A stretch of DNA of 64,000 nt from Xiphias gladius. Lineage: Eukaryota; Chordata; Actinopteri; Istiophoriformes; Xiphiidae. Below the pieces are notes generated by a model. It worked only from the letters and a program-made list of their open reading frames with translations. It had not been told where the DNA came from and searched no databases. The stretch covers positions 7,079,713-7,143,712 of the forward strand of contig NC_053408.1 in the NCBI RefSeq assembly GCF_016859285.1, in the 5' to 3' direction. Positions 55,701-64,000 of the stretch are shown here, piece after piece. Each line of letters opens with the position of its first letter. Position 1 is the first letter of the stretch. The position numbers and the translations under genes were made by a program.

Positions 55701-58700
55701 GTGGGGGGTGGGGTGAGGAACTCCTCCTTCTCAGGCTCATTTCCAGCGCTGAAATATCCGTGTTTTTACAGCCGCGCACACATTGATGGACAAGTGAAAT
55801 TTATGTGCAGTTACCAACACACCTCTCATCTATCAGATAATAAAACAGCTCTTATAATCACGGCACTTTTTAAAAGGATGAGCACATGGATAATGGGTTT
55901 ATTTTCATAATGACAATTCAGAATATGCTACACAAGATGTTTGTTTTCTCCTTTGTTGCACAAAATTGTATGAAAATCAGGTAAATGGTGAAAAGGCAGA
56001 ATTTCTCCGTATTCCATATTTATTATAATGTGTGTGTTTTGTATAGAAGATGTCGCTGCCACACACCCACCCCCCATACAGCAAGCCTCCGAGTGTGAAC
56101 CGTGTCAAATACTCATTGTGGCTGGGAAATGGATTACGGGAGCAGGGAGACTGAGCGTTCCCATGGCGATGGGCAGTACCGTTGTCGTGGCAATGAGGAG
56201 GGTGTTAGCAGCAGCGAGTGTTTTTGTGTGTGTGTGTGAGCGCTGCGGGTGTTGAGATAATTTAAAGAGCTTGAATGAGATATACAGGACGGGGATGAGG
56301 GAGGAGGAAGTGAAATTTAAAGGTTGTGAAAAATGGGGAATTTAATGTTGAAAATCCGACATGCGGATTTGAAATTTAAGTGAAAACAAAAACATTAACT
56401 GTTTATTTTGAGATGTCCTGCTTCACCAATGATGGAAATGAAGTTTAAGACATATTGAAAATGTTGCCTGGTTTGGTTACGTAACATAATTAAAATTTAA
56501 TTTCAAGCTGACATAAAAGTTTTATTACCATTACATAGCATATACAGCTTAAAACATATTTTTATTTATTCTTTTAGCTAATCATCACCAACACAGACCG
56601 TGACAGCAAGACGTACATGTTTTGTTATCATAAAAACTATACAAAGGACATGATGTAACTAAAGTGAATGGATACAGTATGTTAGTGTAGCGTAAGAATT
56701 AGGAATCTATCACCAACAAACAGGCTGATAGATATTTGCCTCAGTATGACTTCAAATTGAACCTGTCTGCAAAGGTATACTGACAGAGTAGTGTTTTTTT
56801 CTTTTTAATGTAACTGCCCAAAGAGAATAAGACTCATTAATAAGCCACTGCTCGGGCCAGTTTCCAAACCCTGGACCTTCACAGACTGACACTGACGTCA
56901 CCTGTGTCATCATCGTAAGTGCCTGAGTGCAGGAGCTCCAAACACTGCACTTTGTTAAAGCACGTTATCTGGACAAAAGCATTTCTGTGGCCAGTAAAGT
57001 GTGAAGCTGATATTTCATTTTGTGTAGTTTAATGAATTGGATTTCCTGCTGTTTGCTCCGTGTGCATGAGAAAAGCGATGTTGTTAACATCCTGTCATGA
57101 TAAGACAACAGTAGCGCTGGTTAGGTGAAACAATGAAACAAGTCGATGAATGAGTTAGTTGATGGACAGAAAATAAATTAACAATAATTACATATAATAA
57201 TCGATAATAATTTAATTGATTGATTTTGATTGATTGATAGAGTAACTTCTCAGGCAAAAGCGACATATTAGTTCCAGCTCCTCTAATGTGAATATTATCT
57301 GCTTATCTATGCGTTCATTTTTGTTTTTGTTTATGGCCTTTATAAACTGTCCTTACCCCACAGCCATAGATAAATTATAGATAACACAGGGACCTATAGA
57401 AATACACACATCTTTCATCACAATCACTGATTAAATCCAACACATCAGTTGCATTTTAGTAATTAACCCACATATCCCTGAGACTCTGAAGCCTTCATTC
57501 ACTCCGTTTGACTGACAGGAACAATTACCATTGGATCCAAGTTAGAACCATATTCATTATCACAAGGATTTAAGTATGGATAAAGCTCCTCAGTGAAGAA
57601 ACACTCAGTAAATGAGTAAATAAGTGTGGCGGTCCGTACATCGTAGAACGATATCTGACCTCCCTCATAATCCACAAACACTCCGACCCTCTCCACTTTC
57701 CCCAAGTAGATCGTTATGCCTGGAGAACTGAATGTTTCAAACTTATCTTCCAGAAACCAGATGGCCCAGAGTCCAGAGTGAGGACTCCGAACGAGTGCCC
57801 CTCTCCTCTGCACCGAAGCTCTGGCCACACCCAGGCACCATTCAGTCTTTTGACTCACAAACACCTCGAAGTAAAACTTCTGTGACGAGAAGCCTGTTTG
57901 TCCCAGAACTGCGAGATGTTCGGTGAACATGTTTGGGCTCAGTTTCTTGATTCCCCACAAACCTGAGCCATTGCTGTATCTCACCTGCTTCCAATCATCA
58001 GATAGAATGAGCAGAGGGTGAGCTGTATTAGGATCGAGCAAAATGGTCACCTCATACTGCTGAAGGTACTTCAGCGTGGCACTGTTTGACACAGAAAATT
58101 CAGTTATGTCTGTGTTCATTTTATTCAGTAACATTCGCAGTTGAGACACAGAGCTGCTCAACGTTTTCTGTATGTGCTGTATCTCCCGGTGTCTGTTGAA
58201 GCTGAATGTGGACAAGTCCCTGATGTGTGGTAGGAGGGATGGGTTTGGGAAGTTTAGGAGGAAAAGGAGCTGGTCTTTGGTCTGTTTCAGCTCCCTCAGC
58301 TTCATCGTTGACGTGTGCAGCTCAGTGAGCTCTTGCTCCATACTGCTAATAAAACCAACTGCTTGCTCTTCTGCTGCTTTTTGCTTCTCCTCGATCACTT
58401 TTACAAGCTCCGTCTGGCTCATCTGAATCTCAGACACCAGCACTGTTAAGTCCTGCACGCTGTTCTCTATCACATTTTTGGTTTCTCTATGGCCTTGTTT
58501 TACTGACTCCTTCACGGCTTGCACCTTCTGTTGCCTTTCCTGGATCATCTGCTGCACTCTTGCCTCTGTGTCTCCCAGCAGATCCTTCATCTCTGTGTAC
58601 GCTTGCTGCACAGGGACAACGTCATGGTTCACGTGCTGTGAGCTGGTGCACACGTCACACAGCAAAACCTGGTCGTTTCTACAAAACAATGCAAGGAGGT

Positions 58701-61700
58701 GGTTATGGTCCTTGCACATCCTATCCTCAAGGCTCGCAAGAGGGTCGACCAGTGTGTGTCTCTTCAGTCCGGCAGCTCTGTGATGAGGCTCTAAATGAAT
58801 GTTGCAGTAAGAAGTCAGGCACTCCAGGCAGGATTTGACAGCCTCTTGCTGGGTGTCAGTACAAATACCACACAGCACTGGACTGCCAGAGTTAGCCGTC
58901 AGCGGGTCCTGGCTCCAGATGTGAGCATCTGCCACTTGAAGCAACATGAACTGCGATGCAAGCTCTGAAATGAAAGTGTTGACCTTGAGATTGGGTCTCC
59001 TTTCAAATGTTTCCTTACAGACCGGACACTGGCAAACTGGTTCATTGTTCCAGTAGGATGTGAGACAGGATATGCAGAAGTTGTGTCCACATGGAGTGGA
59101 AACTGGTCGAGTGAACGTGTCCAGGCAGATTGGACAAAGAAACTGCTCCTCAGATAAGAGACTGAGGTTGGAAGCCATTTCTGAAAGGAAAAACAAACAA
59201 ACAACTAATGAAAAAACAGTTTAATTGATGAAAAAACACTACGCATTCCTACCTACCTCACAGATTCAGAGGTCATTCTTGACCTAGGAAACAGCTCTTG
59301 CAAAAAATAATCCCACCACAAGGTGTATGATCTTCGTCAGCGGATGGAGTTTGCTCATCTGTCACTGAATTGTAGATGTTAAAATTTTCTTTTTTTCTGA
59401 GCACTTTAAAGGTACCCTTTGGTGTTTTCTTCCAAACAAACTTTGTGTCTATCCTTGAGGCCTTACAAGTGTGTTGAATTTATTTAGAGCTGAATCAATT
59501 TGATTGAAGTTTATTAATAAATTAGTTGATCGAGAGAAAATGAATTAATTTCTTTGGGTTTGGACTGCTGGTCAAACAAAAAAAGCAATTTGAAGACAGC
59601 AGCGTGGGTTTTGGGAAACTTTGAGGGGAATCTTTAACTATCTAATAATCATTTATAGACCAAATGATTAATAATTAATCAAAAAAAACATTCATTTGAT
59701 TAACCAATAATGAAAATAATCATTAATTGTAGCCCTAAATGCATTTCCTACTGAAAAACACCTCCAGAGGCAATTTCTTTTGAAAAATTCACTTTTCGCA
59801 ATACCTCCACTAACTGTCGATCAGTGGAACATTGTGTAACAACACCAACACCCCATCCACTGGTGTGTGATCTTGCACGAGATACACAACAAAGCAGGGA
59901 TCCATTCTTCAAAATGAATTGCTCCAAAGCACTTCAAGGGGTCAAGACTCCACAGGGTACCTTTTAAAGTCACATTAAAATGGAAGTTAAAGCATCTTTA
60001 CCTGTTTCAATGACCCACTTCGATGTGAAACAGAATATGTGGGCTGGTTTTATAGAGATTTAAATTAAATCGTCACCATGTGCTTGGATCACATAGAAGT
60101 GGGCGCGGCCTTCATGACTGCAGAAGGCTGGTGGTCTCCCACACCCCCTCACCCTTGTTGCCAGATCAGCAAGGGGACGTTGAGGGGCAAATAAGTAAAT
60201 ATTTCTTAAGGAAACTCTTTGGAAATGTAAACAAAGTTTCTGCCAGCGGAAATCCAAACACACACCTCCTACCATGATGTTTGCTCTGCTAGCTACTATG
60301 ACCCACAGTAAAGTGCAGCTTTATATGAGGGGAGGGATACGTCAGTTTGACTTCACATTTGACTGGGTAAATTCATGAATATGCCCCTGAAATCGGGATG
60401 GATCATCAAAAATATTGTAACGGAAAAAGGACACAGAAGGATTTTGTTTTACAATACAGGAAAAAATGTTTTTGGACCTATTTTTGGCCTATACCAAGAG
60501 ATAAATGAACAACTGACACAAAAACACCGGTTTAATTAGAGCCTGGAAAGTGCATTTTTCATTTCTCTGCACCTTTGAGGGCTTCTCAGCCACAATAAAA
60601 GCCTAAATTAACATGACCTCAAAAACAGCAGTTAAAAAAACACCATGATATCATGATTGATCTTGAAGACTCAGAAAAACCTAGTCAATGCTCCTTGTGG
60701 TCAGCTATTTTGTTTCCAAACTTTGAACTTTTTAGCCAAAGTGAGAGAGAAGTCCTTAAAGTTCGTTCAGAGAAAAACACCAACATCTACAGTTTCATAA
60801 CAACTGGGCAAACTCTGTTTGCTGATGAAGATCATCGGAAGTGAAAGCTCACTAAACGGACTTTGTGATCAGATCATTTTGTCAACTAGACAACACATTT
60901 TGTAACTGCGCTGGCGTAAGCAGCAGCATTTCTGAACAGAGAGCCTCAAATTAGCAGAGAGCGGGATTAACCTGTAATCTACACGCAACATAGATTTCAC
61001 CTCTTATGTGTTATAATGAAAGTTTGGCTCAGAGACGGCTACTTACGTGTGTCGGTGTAGGTGTGTCACGCAGAAAGAACAACTGGAGAGCAGTTGGGTT
61101 GTTTCCCCAGAAAGGCCTGAACTTTCACTTTCATCCTGTGTCATGTGTCTTAAAGGGACACACACGTCTTTGTGTCTGGAGAAGGAAGCTTTTTTTTAGG
61201 TTTGGGTACCAATGAGGGCTGTTTCTGGGTCCAGTGTCTGAGTGCGCTCTGTATTATTTATTGTTTGAGGATAGATTTCTGTTATTAGTTCGGTGTATTT
61301 CTGCCTGATTGACTTCCTCTTTCTCAGACTCTCCAGTGCTTTCACTGCTTCCCCCCTCTGCTCTTTCTCTTATCTCGCTCCAAATTGGACTCAGTGCGTT
61401 TGTATCTGTATGTGTGTGTGTGTGTGTGTGTGTTTCTGCTTCAGACTGCACTGTAGTGTGTGTCTCTGTTTCGGTCACTCTGCAGCAAAATCTGTGTGCG
61501 TTTACGTGTTAGCATGCGAGGTGGGCATAAGGGTTGCCCTGCGTAGATAATGCTCCAGGACGGCCAAGCTGTGTGTGTCGAAGAGATAAGACCGTTGCTG
61601 GGTACTGAAGCACCTCCACCATTAATCATAGTTTAGTAGCTGCAGAGCCTCGAAAACCCTTAAAGCTTCAGTGTGGAAAGCACTGAAATTCTTGAGAGAA

Positions 61701-63969
61701 AGTAGAAACACAACAAGGCACAAATATACCATTACATACAAAAACCTTCACTGTTGCTTCTTCCTGGTTTTGGGGATTTCCATGCTCTAAGATTGGTTGA
61801 TGAAGGAAAGCAAGGAAATAAGACAGGATAGAAAGACCTAAGCAATTAAGGATCATCGATCATACAGGCTTATGCTCCTTCTCGATCACTGCGTTCCTCC
61901 AAGGAACGGCGACTTGCATTGCCATCCTTGCACACAAGTTAATCACAGTGCACACTGTTTTCGTTTGTGGAACGAGCTACCAAATGTAGCAGGGGCGTCC
62001 CTATCCATCTTCAGGAAACTACACCTCCTCTCCTAACACCTCCAACATGCATAACCGGCACTTACTGTGCACTTCTTTACCCGATCTCCTTGCACTTTAT
62101 CTTATTGAGCAGACTTAGTGCTTAGCACTTAATTCAAGTTCTCCTACTGTACTGGAGCTTTAGTGTTGTCCCTCACTTATGAGTCACTTTGGATAAAAGC
62201 GTCTGCAGATGAGTAAATGTAAATATAAATGTAAATGAAAGGAATGACAGACAAGCTGGGAGAAAAGAAGGAAGCTTAACAAGAAAGGAGAGAGAAAGAA
62301 AGAAAGACGGAAAGAAATAAAGGGATTAATCTCATGTTGTTAATGTAAATTTTGAATCTGCAAACCCCAAAGTGTAAGCAAAATTAAATAAACAAATCAG
62401 ACATGATAAAATTGTTAATACGAATAAACACAGAAAAAATATATAAATGAACTGATAAATTGTGAAATGGTTTGGTTGGCTGAAAGGTGAAGGTGCGGTG
62501 ACAACTTTGCTGTCATGAATCATTTATTATATTTATTCGTATTTGTTCACATTATGATTTACTTCATAATGTCTTATTGATTTGTTTAATACTGAGCACT
62601 CTGGGGCTCCATACGGAGTAACTGGACAATTTTACGGACAATATTTATGGACAATTCACACGTGAAAACATGAATTTCATGTCATTTCTGTCTTTGAGGA
62701 CATCAGGGGCTTTCGAGACACTAAACAACAGTCCACAGCGACACCACCAGCTCTGTGAGGCTATGCTGGGGCACAGCTCAATGCTAACATTAGCATTTAG
62801 CTCATGTTTAGCAGGTGTAATGTTAGCCATGTTCACTGTCCTCAGTTTTTGATGGGAGTGTAAGTTTTCAAGTATTTGGTTCATGAGACAGAATATTAGG
62901 AAAATGGAAATTGTGACCTGACGACGGCGCTAGAAGGAAAGTAAGGGGATCACCAAAGTCATAACAATTCATCCGGATTTACATGAAATGTCCCATAAAC
63001 AAAGATACAGTGGTTCTTTATATTATCTGCTATGCTCCTTCTATAAATCTCATCAAAACAAACAAACGTCCTCATTAAACGTCACTTCAATGTACTGTAA
63101 CGCTTTGCACCTTTAAAGTTGCTTTGCACTTCCGAGTGTATTAGTATGTCTGGTGGCTTTATGTGTACTGCTCTGCCTGTTACGTTCTGCAATGTGATTT
63201 CCTGTTCATTAATGTGTGATGGAAATTTTTAACAGGCTACAGTGTGTAAGCTCCTCTGCTTTATGGCCTAATTTTGGTACACTTTGATGTCAGCAGTTTC
63301 CCTCTCAGTCTGTCTAAGCCTCACTCACACATTTCGCCCCCTCGGAGAAGATTACTGCGAGTATCTGGCCACCACCATGTTAAACAGGGGCGGTTTAAGG
63401 TGATGGAAATTTTACCAGTTCAACACGGATCAGCGAGGGTGAGTGCATTAGGCACGATCCTGCTGTGGCGGACGACAGCATATGAAAATCATCTGTGTAA
63501 GCTTTTATGTTCAGATAAAAATACAGACATGGGGATAATGCGATTTGAATAACAGCAATTCCACTCCTCTTTCCGCTACCAAACTTTCCCCATTTCACTC
63601 CCTTTTATTCACATTGTCCTCTTTGACCCAAATCCTCCTCCTCTCATCCAAAGAATCTTATTCTCCCATCGTCCTTAGCATTTGATTACTCTCTTCCCCT
63701 CCCTCCCTCCTTCTGTCTCTCTGCAGTGCCTCTGTCCTGCTCTGAGGGATTCACAGAGTTGGGATACTACAACGGCACAGTGTCCCAGACGGACTCTGGC
63801 GCCCCCTGTCTGAAGTGGACTGAGTTTCCGGACTACGTCATGCAGTACCCGGGCCGAGGGCTGGGCGACCACAGCTACTGCAGGAACCCGGACCGAGAGT
63901 CCAACCCCTGGTGTTTCTTCAGACAGAACTCTGGAGCCATTGGATGGGCCTACTGCGACTGCCACCAGG
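49806..63969 (+). CDS. prss12: Neurotrypsin-family secreted kringle protein, first three coding exons
   Basis: Neurotrypsin is a secreted multidomain serine protease (kringle, SRCR repeats, trypsin domain) that acts at synapses. Three exons join in phase: 49806-49901, 55331-55373, 63727-63969. Exon 1 gives an N-terminus MTRTHRAGRMALASRGTLCL with a hydrophobic signal peptide ending near WLPLLAE. Met10 (ATG 49833) has the stronger Kozak context (AGGATGG) and may be the real start. Exon 2 adds VVTEDSYLNEVQNS. Exon 3 is one kringle domain with all six cysteines: SCSEGF, GAPCLKWTEFPDY, DHSYCRNPD, NPWCFF, GWAYCDC. Remembered human PRSS12 shares TDxGAPCLxWxE, CRxPD, PWCF and WxYCDCxxG. The SRCR and protease exons lie off the right edge, so the full architecture is not shown; the proline-rich N-terminal part of the mammalian protein is absent. 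Intron 2 contains a TRIM gene on the other strand. Confidence 0.8.
50487..50511. repeat. (CA)n microsatellite
   Basis: CA run directly after a C9-10 homopolymer in intron 1 of the kringle gene. Confidence 0.9.
50719..50741. repeat. (AATC)n microsatellite
   Basis: About five TCAA/AATC tetranucleotide units in intron 1 of the kringle gene. Confidence 0.85.
51360..51440. repeat. Dispersed repeat fragment
   Basis: The text GATGACTGGCTCCAGCCTCT parallels GATCCGGTTCCAGCCTCTAA near 33155, so it is another fragment of the ATTGAT-type repeat family. Confidence 0.4.
52231..52300. repeat. (GT)n microsatellite
   Basis: Nearly perfect 70-base GT tract in intron 1 of the kringle gene. Confidence 0.97.
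52320..52460. promoter_or_regulatory. High-complexity block with a PBX/HOX-type site
   Basis: Between two GT tracts lies unique-looking DNA with TGATTGAT at 52369-52376 and TAAT words (CCGTAATCG, AATATAATTAGG). TGATTGAT is the classic composite site for PBX-HOX dimers. A regulatory role is a guess. Confidence 0.25.
52496..52529. repeat. (GT)n microsatellite
   Basis: GT run in intron 1 of the kringle gene. Confidence 0.95.
52622..52694. repeat. (GT)n microsatellite
   Basis: Perfect GT tract of about 73 bases, followed by GAGAGAG. Confidence 0.97.
53507..54740 (-). mobile_element. Tc1-like transposon remnant, antisense in intron 1 of the kringle gene
   Basis: The left edge has the terminal-repeat-like text CAGAAAGTATTCAGACCCCT (from 53511). 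On the minus strand pieces of a Tc1 transposase read in order: near 54620 a degraded N-terminus (MKSNELSVDLRDKIV); near 54500-54400 LKWKKFGATRTLPGVGRPDK and ARRAMVREVTNNPTVTLTEL; then MLWGCVSAAGTERLVRTEGR and MNAAKYREVLEENL at about 54110-54000. Frame breaks separate these. The right end fades at about 54740 with no matching terminal repeat. It is inactive and belongs to a different Tc1 lineage from the copy at 46882. Confidence 0.85.
56157..56194. promoter_or_regulatory. Tandem RFX X-box-like sites
   Basis: GTTCCCATGGCGAT at 56157-56170 and GTTGTCGTGGCAAT at 56181-56194 both fit the imperfect palindrome GTTNCCATGGNAAC bound by RFX factors, in the same orientation and 24 bases apart start to start. 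They lie in intron 2 of the kringle gene, within a high-complexity stretch (56060-56260). Confidence 0.45.
57130..57260. repeat. AT-rich dispersed repeat fragment
   Basis: Words such as GTCGATGAATGAG, ATAATCGATAATAATTTAAT and TTGATTGATTTTGATTGATT resemble the window's ATTGAT-type repeat family. Confidence 0.4.
57499..59178 (-). CDS. TRIM-family E3 ubiquitin ligase with RING, B-boxes, coiled coil and B30.2
   Basis: Probable RING E3 ligase, 559 residues in one uninterrupted coding exon. Order of domains: RING at about 15-54 (CPIC, CGHNFC, CPVC; all zinc ligands present); a first B-box-like cluster (CGIC..CLEC..C..H); B-box 2 (CKDHNHLLALFC and CDVC..H); a coiled coil at about 195-330 (ARVQQMIQERQQKVQAVKES); then PRY-SPRY at about 370-550 (LLDPNTAHP, FYFEVFVSQKTEWCLGVAR, ERVGVFVDYEGGQISFYD, ELYPYLNPC). 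Start: the ATG of MASNLSL follows a good acceptor (CCTTTCAG|AA), so six upstream in-frame codons from 59196 are taken as intron and a 5' UTR exon is implied. It is nested in intron 2 of the kringle gene on the opposite strand. It resembles the large fish TRIM (TRIM39/TRIM21-like or finTRIM-like) group; I cannot name the orthologue. Substrates are unknown; many relatives act in antiviral signalling. Confidence 0.93.
   Translation of the reverse strand: MASNLSLLSEEQFLCPICLDTFTRPVSTPCGHNFCISCLTSYWNNEPVCQCPVCKETFERRPNLKVNTFISELASQFMLLQVADAHIWSQDPLTANSGSPVLCGICTDTQQEAVKSCLECLTSYCNIHLEPHHRAAGLKRHTLVDPLASLEDRMCKDHNHLLALFCRNDQVLLCDVCTSSQHVNHDVVPVQQAYTEMKDLLGDTEARVQQMIQERQQKVQAVKESVKQGHRETKNVIENSVQDLTVLVSEIQMSQTELVKVIEEKQKAAEEQAVGFISSMEQELTELHTSTMKLRELKQTKDQLLFLLNFPNPSLLPHIRDLSTFSFNRHREIQHIQKTLSSSVSQLRMLLNKMNTDITEFSVSNSATLKYLQQYEVTILLDPNTAHPLLILSDDWKQVRYSNGSGLWGIKKLSPNMFTEHLAVLGQTGFSSQKFYFEVFVSQKTEWCLGVARASVQRRGALVRSPHSGLWAIWFLEDKFETFSSPGITIYLGKVERVGVFVDYEGGQISFYDVRTATLIYSFTECFFTEELYPYLNPCDNEYGSNLDPMVIVPVSQTE
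59480..59740. repeat. Dispersed ATTGAT-type teleost repeat
   Basis: Begins AGCTGAATCAATTTGATTGA and ends ATCATTAATTGTAGCCCTAA, with AATAATCATTTATAGACC inside. It lies upstream of the TRIM coding exon, probably in its 5' UTR intron. Confidence 0.55.
60002..60054 (-). promoter_or_regulatory. Candidate TRIM promoter and 5' UTR exon end
   Basis: On the minus strand a TATAAA (plus 60053-60048) lies about 46 bases before a consensus donor (GAAACAG|GTAAAG, exon end 60002). The donor would splice to the acceptor at the TRIM start codon. The implied 5' UTR exon is very short, about 20 bases if the TATA is used, so another start may be the real one. Confidence 0.35.
61123..61132. promoter_or_regulatory. 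ISRE-like site upstream of the TRIM gene
   Basis: TTTCACTTTC fits the interferon-stimulated response element core (GAAANNGAAA on the minus strand). It is about 1.1 kb beyond the candidate TRIM promoter. A single ten-base match; chance occurrence is possible. Confidence 0.3.
61411..61432. repeat. (TG)n microsatellite
   Basis: Short TG run in intron 2 of the kringle gene. Confidence 0.9.
61870..62245 (+). mobile_element. 3' fragment of a non-LTR retrotransposon or derived SINE
   Basis: The right end, CACTTTGGATAAAAGCGTCTG followed by AAATGTAAATATAAATGTAA, is the short-repeat tail I know from fish L2-type LINEs and SINEs that share it. Upstream bases translate in broken fashion into a reverse-transcriptase C-terminal-like segment (SLHFILLSRLSA). 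5' truncated and dead. Assignment to L2 is from memory. Confidence 0.5.
62700..63000 (+). repeat. Dispersed teleost repeats
   Basis: GTTAGCA-word text (about 62760-62830) is followed by GACCTGACGACGGCGCTAGA and AAGGGGATCACCAAAGT, matching the second repeat type at 3060-3400. The two parts probably form one element, as similar neighbours occur near 35820-36090. Confidence 0.5.
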
Positions 63970-64000
63970 GTGCGACCACAGACCACCAGGATGAGACTGA

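Noticed and set aside
55313-55786. 157-codon plus-strand frame over exon 2 of the kringle gene
   Set aside because: It is read in a different frame across the donor at 55374 into pyrimidine-rich intron DNA; the short exon 55331-55373 in phase with its neighbours is the better model.

Overview
The window is nuclear DNA from a ray-finned fish, most likely a percomorph (perch-like) teleost. Evidence for this is compact multi-exon vertebrate genes with GT-AG introns, many long (GT)n tracts, a Penelope-like element, two broken Tc1-like transposons and several families of short interspersed repeats typical of teleosts. All gene models below were assembled by hand from the sequence: reading frames were joined at splice sites whose phases agree, and products were named from remembered family sequences. 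No search was run.

Layout. (1) 591-15277 (+): eef2k, the eEF2 kinase gene, without its 5' exons (they lie off the left edge). A dead Penelope-like retroelement sits antisense in one intron. (2) 16659-16740 (+): a complete tRNA-Leu(AAG) gene with a T5 terminator. (3) about 16860-28343 (+): polr3e, encoding RNA polymerase III subunit RPC5, a complete coding sequence in 20 coding exons. (4) 28344-34040: convergent intergenic DNA. (5) 41378-34041 (-): cdr2, a complete coiled-coil coding sequence in six exons. (6) about 41620-49720: gene-poor DNA with a CpG-rich island, dispersed repeats, a hairpin and an internally deleted Tc1 copy. (7) 49806-63969 (+): the first three coding exons of a secreted kringle protein of the neurotrypsin (PRSS12) family; the gene runs off the right edge. 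Its intron 1 holds a Tc1 remnant and large (GT)n tracts. Its intron 2 holds a complete TRIM E3 ligase gene on the opposite strand (59178-57499).

The order eef2k - polr3e - cdr2, with polr3e and cdr2 converging, is the order I recall for human chromosome 16p12, so this is an old vertebrate block. A PRSS12-type gene next to cdr2 does not match the human map. The genes do not form one pathway. The one functional link is that a Pol III product gene (tRNA-Leu) lies just upstream of the gene for a Pol III subunit.

I see no CRISPR, no prokaryotic features and no clearly novel enzyme system. The most useful leads are regulatory: the tRNA/polr3e arrangement, a tandem pair of RFX X-box-like sites, an uORF whose stop overlaps the upstream start codon of the kringle gene, candidate conserved noncoding blocks, and the intron-nested TRIM gene.
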